In this document: positions 7,999-16,446 of the stretch, piece after piece | How the letters are laid out: each line of letters begins with the position of its first letter | Numbering within the stretch: position 1 is the first letter of the stretch | Source of the DNA: JAAYCT01 sp964499575 | Lineage (GTDB): Bacteria; Bacillota; Clostridia; Saccharofermentanales; Saccharofermentanaceae | NCBI GenBank assembly: GCA_964499575.1 | Contig: CAZCLK010000012.1 | Span: forward strand, 1-48,118 | Direction: 5' to 3' | Length of the DNA stretch: 48,118 nt | Notes under the pieces: generated by a model | Database searches by the model: none | What the model saw: only the letters and a program-made list of their open reading frames with translations | What the model was told of the DNA's origin: nothing | Program-made: the position numbers and the translations under genes

Positions 7999-8517
7999 GG
8001 TAAGAAAAGAAGACGGCTGCGAAACGTACGTGTGCTCGCGATCATCGCGATCGCGACATTTTTCCTGTTTTCGTGCACGGGCAAGTCGCCGGATCCGTCC
8101 GATTATCGCTCTTACCTCGGAGATTATTCATATGACGCCTCCCTGACCGCCATGGTCTATGAAGACTTTGACGGTGAGGGCTTCGGAATCTTGTACCGAA
8201 AAATTACGGACTTCAGCGGATATGTCACGAACGCGCCCCTACCGGTTTTGATTTACTTCTATACTTCTCTTCATGAAGATTACGCGGGAACGACCGCCGA
8301 GGTCGAGCAAATCGCCGAAGATTACAACACAAGCCTGCTCGTGATCACGGTCAATGTTTTTCGCGAGAGCACGGTCGCCGGGCACTACGGGGTGCAAACC
8401 GTACCCGAGTTTATTATTCTGAAGGACGGAAAGGTCGATCGGCGTTTTGACGGAACGTCCCGGGGCTCCTGGTCACAGGACGAACTGCGCCAATGGGTTG
8501 CCGATGGGCTCGGGTAA
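7987..8517 (+). CDS. Thioredoxin-fold lipoprotein lacking the CxxC active site
   Basis: A 176-residue exported protein. The N-terminus is very basic (SRSGKKRRRLRNVR), followed by a hydrophobic stretch and a lipobox-like FLFSC with Cys30 as the likely lipid-modified residue. The body matches the thioredoxin fold: PLPVLIYFYTSLHEDYAGTT is the strand and helix where CxxC normally lies, and TVPEFIILKDGK holds the cis-proline. No cysteines remain at the active site, so it cannot be a normal dithiol oxidoreductase. It may be a chaperone-like or binding protein at the outside of the membrane. It follows the methyltransferase by two bases. AGGAG at 7974-7978 decides the ATG. The terminator after it is weak, so ispF may be cotranscribed. 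Confidence 0.75.
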   Translation: MSRSGKKRRRLRNVRVLAIIAIATFFLFSCTGKSPDPSDYRSYLGDYSYDASLTAMVYEDFDGEGFGILYRKITDFSGYVTNAPLPVLIYFYTSLHEDYAGTTAEVEQIAEDYNTSLLVITVNVFRESTVAGHYGVQTVPEFIILKDGKVDRRFDGTSRGSWSQDELRQWVADGLG

Positions 8518-8546
8518 GCGTGAATCGGGCTTTCGCGGGGACCGTA

Positions 8547-8583
8547 CGACCGGATCGGTCGGGTGTCATCGCACACGTTTTTT
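8547..8583 (+). terminator. Weak terminator or attenuator before ispF
   Basis: CGACC-GGATC-GGTCG is followed by GTGT-CATCGC-ACAC and then GTTTTTT. Both stems are short. It may only partly stop transcription ahead of ispF. Confidence 0.3.
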
Positions 8584-8616
8584 CGAAGGGAATGTACAGG
8601 TAAGGAGGGAGCGGAG

Positions 8617-9144
8617 ATGGAATACGAGTATATATTTTCGATCGGACAGGACAGCCATCGATTTACAGGATCGGAAAACGTCGATCAGCAAGCCGGTGTT
8701 ACGAATCGGACCGGTCAGCGGCTCGGCGGGGTATGGATCGCCGACGCTTTGACTCTTCAAGCCAACAGCGACGGCGATGTAATCCTGCACGCGCTGACGA
8801 ATGCGGTCTCAGGAATTACGGGCGTGAATGTCTTAGGGCAGAAAGCAGATGAAATGTGCTTCGATCAAGGCATTACCGACAGTGCGGCATACTTGAAGGA
8901 AGCGCTTCGCTTCATGGGAGACCGGAAAATCATCCATGTATCTATTTCCGTCGAATGCAAAACACCGAGACTTGCCGCGCATATCGGCGACATTCGACTC
9001 GGTGTTTCAAAGCTTCTGTCTGTTCCTGTTGATTCGGTCTGTATGACCGCGACCTCCGGGGAGGGACTCACCGCCTTCGGTCGCGGAGAAGGGATCATGG
9101 TGACCTGCGGAATTACGGTTCGACAGGCTCAAAGGGAGATTTAG
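8617..9144 (+). CDS. ispF: Divergent 2-C-methyl-D-erythritol 2,4-cyclodiphosphate synthase
   Basis: A 175-residue IspF-family protein for the isoprenoid (MEP) pathway, converting CDP-methylerythritol 2-phosphate to the cyclic diphosphate. Start ATG 8617 is set by AAGGAGG at 8602-8608; an upstream ATG at 8563 lacks such a site. The metal ligands D-x-H (GQDSHRF) and the histidine of SDGDVILHALTN are kept, as is GRGEG near the C-terminus. But the usual AHSDGD reads ANSDGD, the GDIGxxFPDTD stretch is replaced by an unrelated segment, TTTEKLG is replaced by TATSGEGLTAFG, and about 20 residues are inserted after the DxH motif. The active site is therefore unusual. It ends inside ispD on the other strand (32-base overlap). 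It is probably the genuine IspF, given that neighbour, but a changed activity cannot be excluded. Confidence 0.8.
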   Translation: MEYEYIFSIGQDSHRFTGSENVDQQAGVTNRTGQRLGGVWIADALTLQANSDGDVILHALTNAVSGITGVNVLGQKADEMCFDQGITDSAAYLKEALRFMGDRKIIHVSISVECKTPRLAAHIGDIRLGVSKLLSVPVDSVCMTATSGEGLTAFGRGEGIMVTCGITVRQAQREI

Positions 9145-9955
9145 AACCCTTGGTCTTCGTCACCGCCGGTTCTTCCGGGTTTGCCGGAGCAGCGTTGAGC
9201 AAAGACTCCGCGATCGCAAAATCATCCTGAGTCGTGATCTTGATGTTGGAATAATCGCCCTCGAACAAGCGGACTTTCGCACCGATCGCCTCGGCGAGCG
9301 AAGTGTCATCCGTCGCGACCCGTCCCCTGCGATTGGCCGAAGAATATGCTTCGACCAGAATATTATAACGGAACACCTGAGGCGTTTGGATCTCCTGAAG
9401 GGTCTCACGGTCCGGTGTCGACAGGACGGCACCGGCGTCGTCCTTGTCGGTCTGCTTGATTGTGCTCTTGACCGGTACGGAAGGCGCGCACACGTCATAC
9501 ATGGAAGCTGCCTTCAGGGCACGGTCCAGTGTCCCCTGGTCGATCAGACACCGGGCGCCGTCATGGATGAAAACAACATCCTCTTCTCCGGGCGCAAAGG
9601 GAAGAGAGGAAAGCGCGAGAATACCGTTCCACACCGATTCCTGTCGGGTCTCGCCGCCCGGAACGATGTCTTTGACGAAGGCAAAATTCTTCTTTTCACA
9701 AATGCGCTTAATCTTGAAAATATTCTCTTCGGCCGTGACAACGACCGTTTGCATGGTGAATACTGATTTACGGGACATACGGTTCAGAAATTGATCAAAC
9801 GCCGTCAAGGTCCGCTCGATGACCGGAATCCCGGCCAAATTCATGAACAACTTGTTCTCGGTTTCGCTTACCCGGCTTCCGTTCCCTGCGGCGGGAATGA
9901 TGACAAACAGTCGATTGATGTCGTCTTTTCCGGACCTGAATGCTGAGATCCTCAT
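9113..9955 (-). CDS. ispD: 2-C-methyl-D-erythritol 4-phosphate cytidylyltransferase
   Basis: A 280-residue IspD that makes CDP-methylerythritol from MEP and CTP. The conserved motifs are all visible: IIPAAGNGSRV with NKLFMNL for nucleotide binding, GGETRQESVWNGI, VFIHDGARCLI, QTPQVFRY, TDDTSLAE and GDYSNIKITTQDD. It is about 45 residues longer than the usual 230-235, with an extra N-terminal stretch, an insert before VVVTAEE and a C-terminal tail of about 25 residues rich in Pro, Glu and Lys. AAGGAGAGG precedes the ATG. The gene lies 22 bases after radA, an arrangement seen in many Bacillota. Its tail overlaps ispF on the opposite strand. Confidence 0.92.
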   Translation of the reverse strand: MRISAFRSGKDDINRLFVIIPAAGNGSRVSETENKLFMNLAGIPVIERTLTAFDQFLNRMSRKSVFTMQTVVVTAEENIFKIKRICEKKNFAFVKDIVPGGETRQESVWNGILALSSLPFAPGEEDVVFIHDGARCLIDQGTLDRALKAASMYDVCAPSVPVKSTIKQTDKDDAGAVLSTPDRETLQEIQTPQVFRYNILVEAYSSANRRGRVATDDTSLAEAIGAKVRLFEGDYSNIKITTQDDFAIAESLLNAAPANPEEPAVTKTKGSKSPFEPVEP

Positions 9956-9977
9956 AGTATACCTCTCCTTGTCGTGA

Positions 9978-11414
9978 TCATCGATCCGAAGCGAATAAAA
10001 CGTCGATTGCTTCGGACAGCGAATCCACGAATATAAATTCCGGCAGAGATATTATAGCATGCTCTGCTGTATTAACACGAGTACCGGATGTGATTTTTTT
10101 TGATAATTTATCGACTGCTTGTTTATTTGCGCCGGGCAGGACACAAAAGCGAAAGCCCAGAGCAATCGCTTCACCGAGTCGCCGTTCGATGAAGTTCACG
10201 GGGCGGATCTCGCCGGTCAGACCGACTTCGCCGAACACGAGGGTATCCGACCGTACCGGTATATCTCGGAATGCCGAGAAAACGGCGGCCAATACTGCCA
10301 AATCGGCGGAACGCTCGCTGATTTTGAGTCCGCCGATCACATTGACATACGCGTCCAAATTGTTGATACCCAGTTCGAATTTCTTTTCCAGTATCGCAAG
10401 GAGCATTCCGAGACGCATCCGGTCCAATCCCTGAGCCATTCTCTGCGGGACGGAAAAGGAGGTCGGCGACACCAGCGCCTGGATCTCCAGAAAAACGGAG
10501 CGGCTTCCTTCAATCGTAGAGGTGATCACCGAGCCCGGAGCGTTCATCGGGCGCCCCGACAGGAGCAGGGAGGAAGCATTCTCGATCTCCTTGAGTCCCT
10601 TGTCGGTCATCTCAAAAAACGCCAGCTCACCGGTCGCTCCGTAGCGGTTCTTAACCGCCCGGATCATCCGGAACGGCCCCGAGCCCTCGCCCTCAAAATA
10701 AATCACCGTGTCCACCATGTGCTCGAGCACCCGGGGACCGGCAAGCGTGCCGTCCTTCGTTACATGTCCGACCAGTACGATCGGGATCATCCGATTCTTA
10801 GCGATGCGCAGAAGGCCTGCCGTGACCTCCCGGGCTTGGCTGACGCTCCCCGGTGCCGAGGTCAGTGCCTCCGAATAAAGCGTCTGAATGGAGTCGATGA
10901 CGCATAAAGAAGGCTTGTACTCTTCGATGATCCGGGAGATATCCTCGAAGGAGGTGTAGGAGCAAAGCAGGATCGACGGATTATCGATATCGAGTCGTAC
11001 GGCGCGCATGCGGATCTGCGATTGCGACTCCTCTCCGGATATATAAAGAACTTTACCCGCCCCCTTCATGCGACCGCAGATTTGAAGGAGAAGGGTTGAT
11101 TTCCCGATGCCCGGATCGCCTCCGACGAGGACCAGAGCACCTTCCACAAAACCGCCTCCCAATATCCGGTCGAATTCCTTCATCCCGGAGCTGAAGCGGG
11201 CGTGATCGTTTGTCGAGAGGTCCGAGAGGGAACGGACACCGGAGTCCCCGACCCAGTTCGAGCGCATCGAGGGCTTTCCGCCTTGGCTTACCGGGGCTTC
11301 TGCCTGTTCCTCGATCAGGGTATTCCACTCTTTGCAGGAGGGGCATCTGCCCATCCATCCCTGTGTCTCGTAACCGCAGGAGTTGCAGACGAACAGCGTT
11401 TTTCCTTTCGACAA
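9978..11414 (-). CDS. radA: DNA repair protein RadA (Sms)
   Basis: A RadA of 478 residues if it starts at TTG 11414. The zinc finger has C10, C13, C24 and C27 (CNSCGYET and CPSCKEW), followed by the RecA-like ATPase with Walker A GGDPGIGKST, the RadA signature KNRYG (more often KNRFG) and a C-terminal Lon-like domain. RadA is a hexameric helicase that promotes branch migration in recombination. An open frame extends up to ATG 11498, but the TTG has GGAGG five bases away, the family normally starts just before KTLFVC, and a promoter box lies inside the extension. The gene is followed by ispD in the same operon. Confidence 0.93.
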   Translation of the reverse strand: MSKGKTLFVCNSCGYETQGWMGRCPSCKEWNTLIEEQAEAPVSQGGKPSMRSNWVGDSGVRSLSDLSTNDHARFSSGMKEFDRILGGGFVEGALVLVGGDPGIGKSTLLLQICGRMKGAGKVLYISGEESQSQIRMRAVRLDIDNPSILLCSYTSFEDISRIIEEYKPSLCVIDSIQTLYSEALTSAPGSVSQAREVTAGLLRIAKNRMIPIVLVGHVTKDGTLAGPRVLEHMVDTVIYFEGEGSGPFRMIRAVKNRYGATGELAFFEMTDKGLKEIENASSLLLSGRPMNAPGSVITSTIEGSRSVFLEIQALVSPTSFSVPQRMAQGLDRMRLGMLLAILEKKFELGINNLDAYVNVIGGLKISERSADLAVLAAVFSAFRDIPVRSDTLVFGEVGLTGEIRPVNFIERRLGEAIALGFRFCVLPGANKQAVDKLSKKITSGTRVNTAEHAIISLPEFIFVDSLSEAIDVLFASDR

Positions 11415-11419
11415 AGTAA

Positions 11420-11424
11420 CCTCC
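11420..11424 (-). promoter_or_regulatory. Ribosome binding site that sets the radA TTG start
   Basis: GGAGG on the minus strand is five bases before TTG 11414. The longer frame starting at ATG 11498 has no such site. Confidence 0.7.
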
Positions 11425-11463
11425 GAAGACCCGGAGAAGTATGGATGCTCCGGGATAATATTC

Positions 11464-11472
11464 AGTATATCA
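11464..11472 (-). promoter_or_regulatory. Extended -10 promoter of radA-ispD
   Basis: The minus strand reads TGA-TATACT. Transcription would begin near 11457, some 43 bases before the TTG start. It lies inside the longer open frame, which supports the shorter RadA. Confidence 0.5.
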
Positions 11473-11605
11473 TTGGAACCGCAATGTGAAGAGCGCATTT
11501 ACGACATTACTTCGGAAACCCGTTGCCGGCGTTTTCTTTTTTTACGGTTTAGCATAAAATGAAGGACAATGATCGAAACGGCTGGGTTGGAAGGAAGGTA
11601 GTGAA

Positions 11606-13369
11606 ATGCAGAAACCGTGGCTCGCTTATTATGACCCCCTCATGAAAGAATCGATCGATTATCCCCGGAAGAATTTGTACGGAATGTTGCTCCGCACCGT
11701 ATCCGTTTTTCCCCGGAAGACGGCGGTGAGTTTCGAGGGCACACGCATCCGTTATGACACGCTTATCGGTCTGGTAGACCGGGTTTCGGAGCGACTTTCG
11801 GGACTGGGGCTCAAGAAGGACGACGTTCTGACGATCTGTCTTCCGAACATCCCTCAGGCGGTCATCGTCTTTTATGCCGCAAACAAACTCGGCGTGATCG
11901 CGAATATGGTCCATCCCAAAACGCCTCCGGATGAACTTTCCGAATTCATGACATCGACGAACAGCCGTTATCTGATTATTCTCGATGCGTTTATGTCCAA
12001 GTCCGTTCCCGTATTCGAAAAAATCGGTGTTAAGAAGGTAATTGTTTCGCGAATCGGCGACTATCTGCCGGCAGTTAAGAAGGCGGCGTTTTACGTCACC
12101 AAAGGGCGAAAAATTCCGCCGGTACCCGAAGGGAACCGGTTTATCACATGGAAAGATATGGTCTCCGGTGCCCCGCGTGATCCGCGCCCCAAACAGCGTG
12201 CTGTTGTGTACGAACCGCAGACGGGGCCGGACGACCCGGCAGTATATCTCCACAGCGGAGGGACTACGGGCAGTCCCAAAACGATTATTCTGTCGTCCCA
12301 TAACATGAATGTACTGGCGACGATCGGTCCTCAAATCGTCAACATCGAGGATCCGTATGCGAACGGGAAGCTTCCTCCCGGTATCTCGATGGCGGCGATC
12401 CTTCCTCTGTTCCACGGATTCGGACTTTGTATGTGTATGCATACCATGCTGTGCAACGGAATCGCAGCGATTCTGGTACCGGTATTCACTCCGGACTCTC
12501 TCGCGAAGGTCATACTGCGCGAAAAGCCTTCATTCATCGCCGCAGTCCCGACGCTTTTCGAGGGGATGCTCAAGAGCAGCAAACTCGCCGGGAAGAAATT
12601 GCCTTTCCTTAAAGCCTGTTTCTGCGGCGGTGACTCACTTTCTCCCGATCTGAAATCCAGATTTGAGAAATTCGTGCGCGAGCGCGGTGCGCCGATTTCT
12701 CTCCGGGAGGGGTACGGCCTGACCGAAACGGTCACCGTTTCCTGCGTCAACCCGGAGTTCAAGAGCAAAGAGGGGTCGGTCGGCTTGCCTTTACCCGATA
12801 TGCTGATGAAAATCGTTCAAGTGGGTACCGAGCAGGAACTGTCGCCCGGAGGCCAGGGGGAGATTTGCGTCAGCGGACCGACGGTCATGCTCGGGTATTT
12901 GAATGATCCGGATGCGACCCGTGAGGCGATCCACGTCCATGAAGACGGCCGATCCTGGGTACATACCGGCGATTTCGGGTACATGGACAAGGACGGCTAT
13001 TTCTATTTTACTCAGCGGTTGAAGCGGATCATCAAGGTTTCCGGCGTGCCGGTTTTTCCGTCCCAAATCGAGGCGGTCATAAGCGCGGTCCCGGGCGTGG
13101 ACACGGCCTGCGCGATCGAGATTCCCGATTCCTACCGGATCCACGCCGTCAAGGCGATCGTGGTTCTTGACGCGGGCGGCCTGTCCGCCGGTGCGGACGT
13201 GATGCGGGATCGTATTACGGACGTGTGCGCAGATAAACTGATTGCGTACGCGCGGCCGGTCGAAATCGAATTCATGGACAGCCTTCCCAAGACGTTGGTC
13301 GGCAAGATCGATTATGTTCTTCTGGAAAAACAGGAGCTTGAAAAAAGAGCCGTCATTCTGCCTTCATAA
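11606..13369 (+). CDS. AMP-dependent acyl-CoA synthetase/ligase
   Basis: A 587-residue member of the ANL adenylate-forming superfamily. The phosphate-binding loop is SGGTTGSPK (217-225), the A5 motif is EGYGLTET, the A7 motif includes HTGDFGYMDKDGYFYF, the hinge is RLKRIIKVSGVPVFP, and the C-terminal catalytic lysine lies in PKTLVGKIDY. It would adenylate a carboxylic acid and pass it to CoA, or possibly to a carrier protein. The substrate is not clear; overall layout is closest to long- or medium-chain fatty-acid ligases. AAGGAAGG precedes the ATG. It stands alone on its strand and its last six bases overlap the end of the permease-protease gene, leaving no room for a terminator. Confidence 0.88.
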   Translation: MQKPWLAYYDPLMKESIDYPRKNLYGMLLRTVSVFPRKTAVSFEGTRIRYDTLIGLVDRVSERLSGLGLKKDDVLTICLPNIPQAVIVFYAANKLGVIANMVHPKTPPDELSEFMTSTNSRYLIILDAFMSKSVPVFEKIGVKKVIVSRIGDYLPAVKKAAFYVTKGRKIPPVPEGNRFITWKDMVSGAPRDPRPKQRAVVYEPQTGPDDPAVYLHSGGTTGSPKTIILSSHNMNVLATIGPQIVNIEDPYANGKLPPGISMAAILPLFHGFGLCMCMHTMLCNGIAAILVPVFTPDSLAKVILREKPSFIAAVPTLFEGMLKSSKLAGKKLPFLKACFCGGDSLSPDLKSRFEKFVRERGAPISLREGYGLTETVTVSCVNPEFKSKEGSVGLPLPDMLMKIVQVGTEQELSPGGQGEICVSGPTVMLGYLNDPDATREAIHVHEDGRSWVHTGDFGYMDKDGYFYFTQRLKRIIKVSGVPVFPSQIEAVISAVPGVDTACAIEIPDSYRIHAVKAIVVLDAGGLSAGADVMRDRITDVCADKLIAYARPVEIEFMDSLPKTLVGKIDYVLLEKQELEKRAVILPS

Positions 13370-15715
13370 AGAATCGGTCTTTACCCCGTCCGCGTCGTCG
13401 GAGACGATCGCGCGCGCTTCTTCGGAGCGCTTCGCTTTTCGGGAGCGGACGGCAAGAAGCCCGATCGCCGCGACCGTCACGATTGTAACGGCCAGACCGC
13501 CTTCGGGTCCGAAATCGCCGCCGGTGATCCATGCGTTTGCGCTTTGCGTATAATCGGTGGACAGAAGTGCCGCGGGCGCGGGACTGCCGCTTACATGAAG
13601 ACCGTAGAGATTGCCTTGCGCAAAGTTCCAGGCACTGTGCGCGGCGCAAACGGTAATAATCTCGCCGGTATGCCAACTCAGCAGTGCAAAGAAAACGGCG
13701 ATCAGAATCAGGTTGATGAGTGCGAGGGGAGTAAAGCCGATATTGCCTGCGTGCAGGATTCCGAACAAAAGAGAGGTGAAGCCGACGGCTCCGGCCTTTC
13801 CGAATTTGACCGCGATCCTCGGCATCATATATCCGCGCATCATGATCTCTTCCGAAGCCCCCTGAGGGATCCACATCAAAATGTAGGCGACGAAAAGGGG
13901 CACGGCAGAAGGGGTCATGGCCGCTCCGCCTGCGCGGATTTGTCCCGACAGAAGAAGAATCAGGTACACAGCGGAAATCATGGACAGGCCGAGAAGCAGA
14001 CCGCCGGCGTAAGATCGCAAAGCTTTTCGAACACCTCCCGCATGAACGGTCAGCCCGATGGTGGACAACGGATTTTTTTCGATTTTTTTAACGATGAAGA
14101 TGTAGATGATAATGATTATGATATAACTCAGCGCCATCCCGACAATGAAAGATCGTTCTCTCATCAGAAGGCCGACCAGCTCGAACGATTTTACGATCGC
14201 GGATCCGATCTGCATCTTTGCGGCCGTCGCCGCTAAAGAATCGATGATGGCGGTCGCGTTTTGTGTCCGAAGAAACACAAGGATCGGACCGATCAGCGCA
14301 AGCGGCTGGAAGATCGATAAGAGCAGAAGCGGCAAAGTGAAATGATACATGAGCAGGCGATACGTGCTTTTATAGCGGGTCGCCCGGTAGCCGAAAAGAA
14401 CAGCCTTGGGGAACGCCGGATAGTTAATCCGGGGATCCCGGAGTCGCTCGCGTTCGCGCCGCTCCCGGTAATCGGCCGTCGCGTCGTTCGTGGTGCTGAA
14501 ACGCTCCATCCCCAGAAGCTTAACGGCGACACCGATCAAAACGGAGCCGATCCCGAAACTGAGAAGTAAAATGACTGCGAGCCGGACCCCGGTGTACGAT
14601 CCGGTCAGGGTCGATGCCAGACCGAGATAATGTCCGAGAAAAGGAACCATGTAATTGGACGGCGCGGTATCCGCACCCTCGTTCATGGCCATCACGCATA
14701 CGACGAGGAGCAGGAGAAAGATCGGCAGAAAGGCGGTTTGCGCCGAAAGAACCGTCCGGTTCATGACCGATATCACGATGATCAATGCCGAGAGGATCAG
14801 GACCAGGGAGATCACGAGAAGAAAAAGGGCGAACAAGTCGGAAAAATTCGCTCGTCCAAGCCCGAGGGCCGCAAGAGTGATTAATATGAGGCACGGGAGG
14901 ACCGTACGCAGAAAGACTCCGAGCGTGTTTCCCAAAACGATCTCGAGCTTTGATGCCGGTGTCAGCAGCAAGGCGGAAAAAGTACCGCTCTCCTTTTCTC
15001 CGGCGATCGCATCCACTCCCGCCTCCATTGCCGTAAAAAGGGCTGCGATAAAAACAAGCAGAGGGATGAGCATGCGGCCGATATTGTCGCGGATCATACT
15101 TGCACGGTCCGGAATTCCGAAACGTTCCCCTTGAGTTACAACGTGAAACGGCGGGCGCTCGGAAAAAGGAATGCTCTTTTCGGTCCTCAGATAGCGGCTG
15201 AAATTCTCGGAAAGATAATCCATCGCGTCGTCGTGGGTCGTTTTATATGCGTTCAACCCGGTTTCGAAATATGTGATAATCTGAGGCGTATCTGCCGGAT
15301 CTTTTGAGAAAACGCGCGCATCAAAATCGGTCGGGAACACGATCGCCATAAAGGCCGGCCCCTCGTTAAGGAGCCGATTCATGCCGACAAAGTCATAGTA
15401 ATCGCTTTTTTCTGTGAACGCATAATTCATATAGAACCAGGTTTTTATCCCGTTAACCGACTCATCGCGCTCATCCAGATAACGCACAAACGAGTCGGGC
15501 GCGTTCACGAATAAGACGGAACCGTTTTCCGTCCGGTTCCATTCGTATTCGGAAAAATACAAGGCGCCGGGATTCGTGAACGCGTACAACATGGACAGAA
15601 TCGTGATGACAAATAATAAACTGGCCGCGAGAGTCATTCTCGTAACCGTCGATTTCAGGTGCGAGCTTTTCGAGAGATTCTTTTTCGCGATCAGCCAAAC
15701 GTTTGCGAACATCAT
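13364..15715 (-). CDS. ABC-2 permease fused to a CPBP-type intramembrane protease
   Basis: A 783-residue two-part membrane protein. Residues 1-405 look like a NatB-type ABC-2 permease: one N-terminal helix, a large outside loop (about 50-210), then five or six helices with GEKESGTFSALLLTPAS, the usual coupling segment. After a charged stretch (411-430) comes a second membrane part with the CPBP (Abi, Rce1-like) motifs EEIMMR (622-627), FGILH with H655, and HSAWN (693-697). CPBP proteins are membrane metalloproteases that cut prenylated proteins or peptides, or act as bacteriocin self-immunity proteins. The ATPase stop and this start overlap (TAATG). The second ATG (15712) is better spaced from AAGGAG. 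The C-terminal tail is cytoplasmic and charged. Confidence 0.87.
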   Translation of the reverse strand: MMFANVWLIAKKNLSKSSHLKSTVTRMTLAASLLFVITILSMLYAFTNPGALYFSEYEWNRTENGSVLFVNAPDSFVRYLDERDESVNGIKTWFYMNYAFTEKSDYYDFVGMNRLLNEGPAFMAIVFPTDFDARVFSKDPADTPQIITYFETGLNAYKTTHDDAMDYLSENFSRYLRTEKSIPFSERPPFHVVTQGERFGIPDRASMIRDNIGRMLIPLLVFIAALFTAMEAGVDAIAGEKESGTFSALLLTPASKLEIVLGNTLGVFLRTVLPCLILITLAALGLGRANFSDLFALFLLVISLVLILSALIIVISVMNRTVLSAQTAFLPIFLLLLVVCVMAMNEGADTAPSNYMVPFLGHYLGLASTLTGSYTGVRLAVILLLSFGIGSVLIGVAVKLLGMERFSTTNDATADYRERRERERLRDPRINYPAFPKAVLFGYRATRYKSTYRLLMYHFTLPLLLLSIFQPLALIGPILVFLRTQNATAIIDSLAATAAKMQIGSAIVKSFELVGLLMRERSFIVGMALSYIIIIIIYIFIVKKIEKNPLSTIGLTVHAGGVRKALRSYAGGLLLGLSMISAVYLILLLSGQIRAGGAAMTPSAVPLFVAYILMWIPQGASEEIMMRGYMMPRIAVKFGKAGAVGFTSLLFGILHAGNIGFTPLALINLILIAVFFALLSWHTGEIITVCAAHSAWNFAQGNLYGLHVSGSPAPAALLSTDYTQSANAWITGGDFGPEGGLAVTIVTVAAIGLLAVRSRKAKRSEEARAIVSDDADGVKTDSL

Positions 15716-16446
15716 TACTCCTTATGGTGGGTTCTGTAAAGTTCCAAAAACGCTTTTTCAAACGATTCCGCTGCGGCTTGTCCGTTGATTTCCGCAATTC
15801 CGCCCTCCACAACAATCCGGCCGTCGATGATGACGGCCAGTTTATCGCACAGGGACTCGGCGACCGAGAAAATATGCGTGGACAGCAAAACGGCATGTCC
15901 GCTCTGACCGAGCTCGCGCAAATACTCGGTGACCTGATAGGCGGTGAGAATGTCCAGCCCGTTCGTCGGCTCGTCGAAAATGACGACCGGAGGATCATGG
16001 ATCAGACTGATCGCGATGGAAATCTTTTGTTTCATGCCGGTCGACAGCTCAACGATCTTTTTATCCTTAAACGGCCCGATCCCGAATCGTTCGAAACTTT
16101 CCGCCTTCTTGTCCCGTATTTGAGCCAAACTGAGGCCATACAGCCTGCCGAAAAAATCGAAAAGCTTGTTCGGGGTCGAATACGGGTCCAAACGCACCTC
16201 GGAGGTCAGAAATCCGATCTGACGGTGAATTTCTCTTGCCTGATCGATCGTGTTCATACCGCACACCGTGATGGTGCCGCCCGTCGGCTTTAAGAGCGTC
16301 GCAATCATTTGCATCAGGGTCGTTTTCCCCGCGCCGTTCGGTCCGAGCAGACCGTATATTTGGTTTTTTTCGACCGAAAACGAAACATCGTTGACTACAT
16401 TGATGTTATGGAGGTATTGCTTGCTGACATGACGTACCTCGATCAT
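15715..16446 (-). CDS. ABC transporter ATP-binding protein, NatA type
   Basis: A 243-residue ATPase: Walker A GPNGAGKTT (35-43), signature LSTGMKQK, Walker B VVIFDEPTNGLD and switch H in LSTH. It is closest to NatA/CcmA-type subunits of two-part exporters (Na+ or drug/peptide efflux). It sits between two ABC-2 permease genes and overlaps both: its start overlaps the first permease by four bases and its stop overlaps the second by one. The likely complex is a heterodimer of the two permeases with two copies of this ATPase. Confidence 0.92.
   Translation of the reverse strand: MIEVRHVSKQYLHNINVVNDVSFSVEKNQIYGLLGPNGAGKTTLMQMIATLLKPTGGTITVCGMNTIDQAREIHRQIGFLTSEVRLDPYSTPNKLFDFFGRLYGLSLAQIRDKKAESFERFGIGPFKDKKIVELSTGMKQKISIAISLIHDPPVVIFDEPTNGLDILTAYQVTEYLRELGQSGHAVLLSTHIFSVAESLCDKLAVIIDGRIVVEGGIAEINGQAAAESFEKAFLELYRTHHKE

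Noticed and set aside
11415..11498. Longer start for radA
   Set aside because: A promoter box lies in it, and the TTG has a strong binding site and fits the family start.
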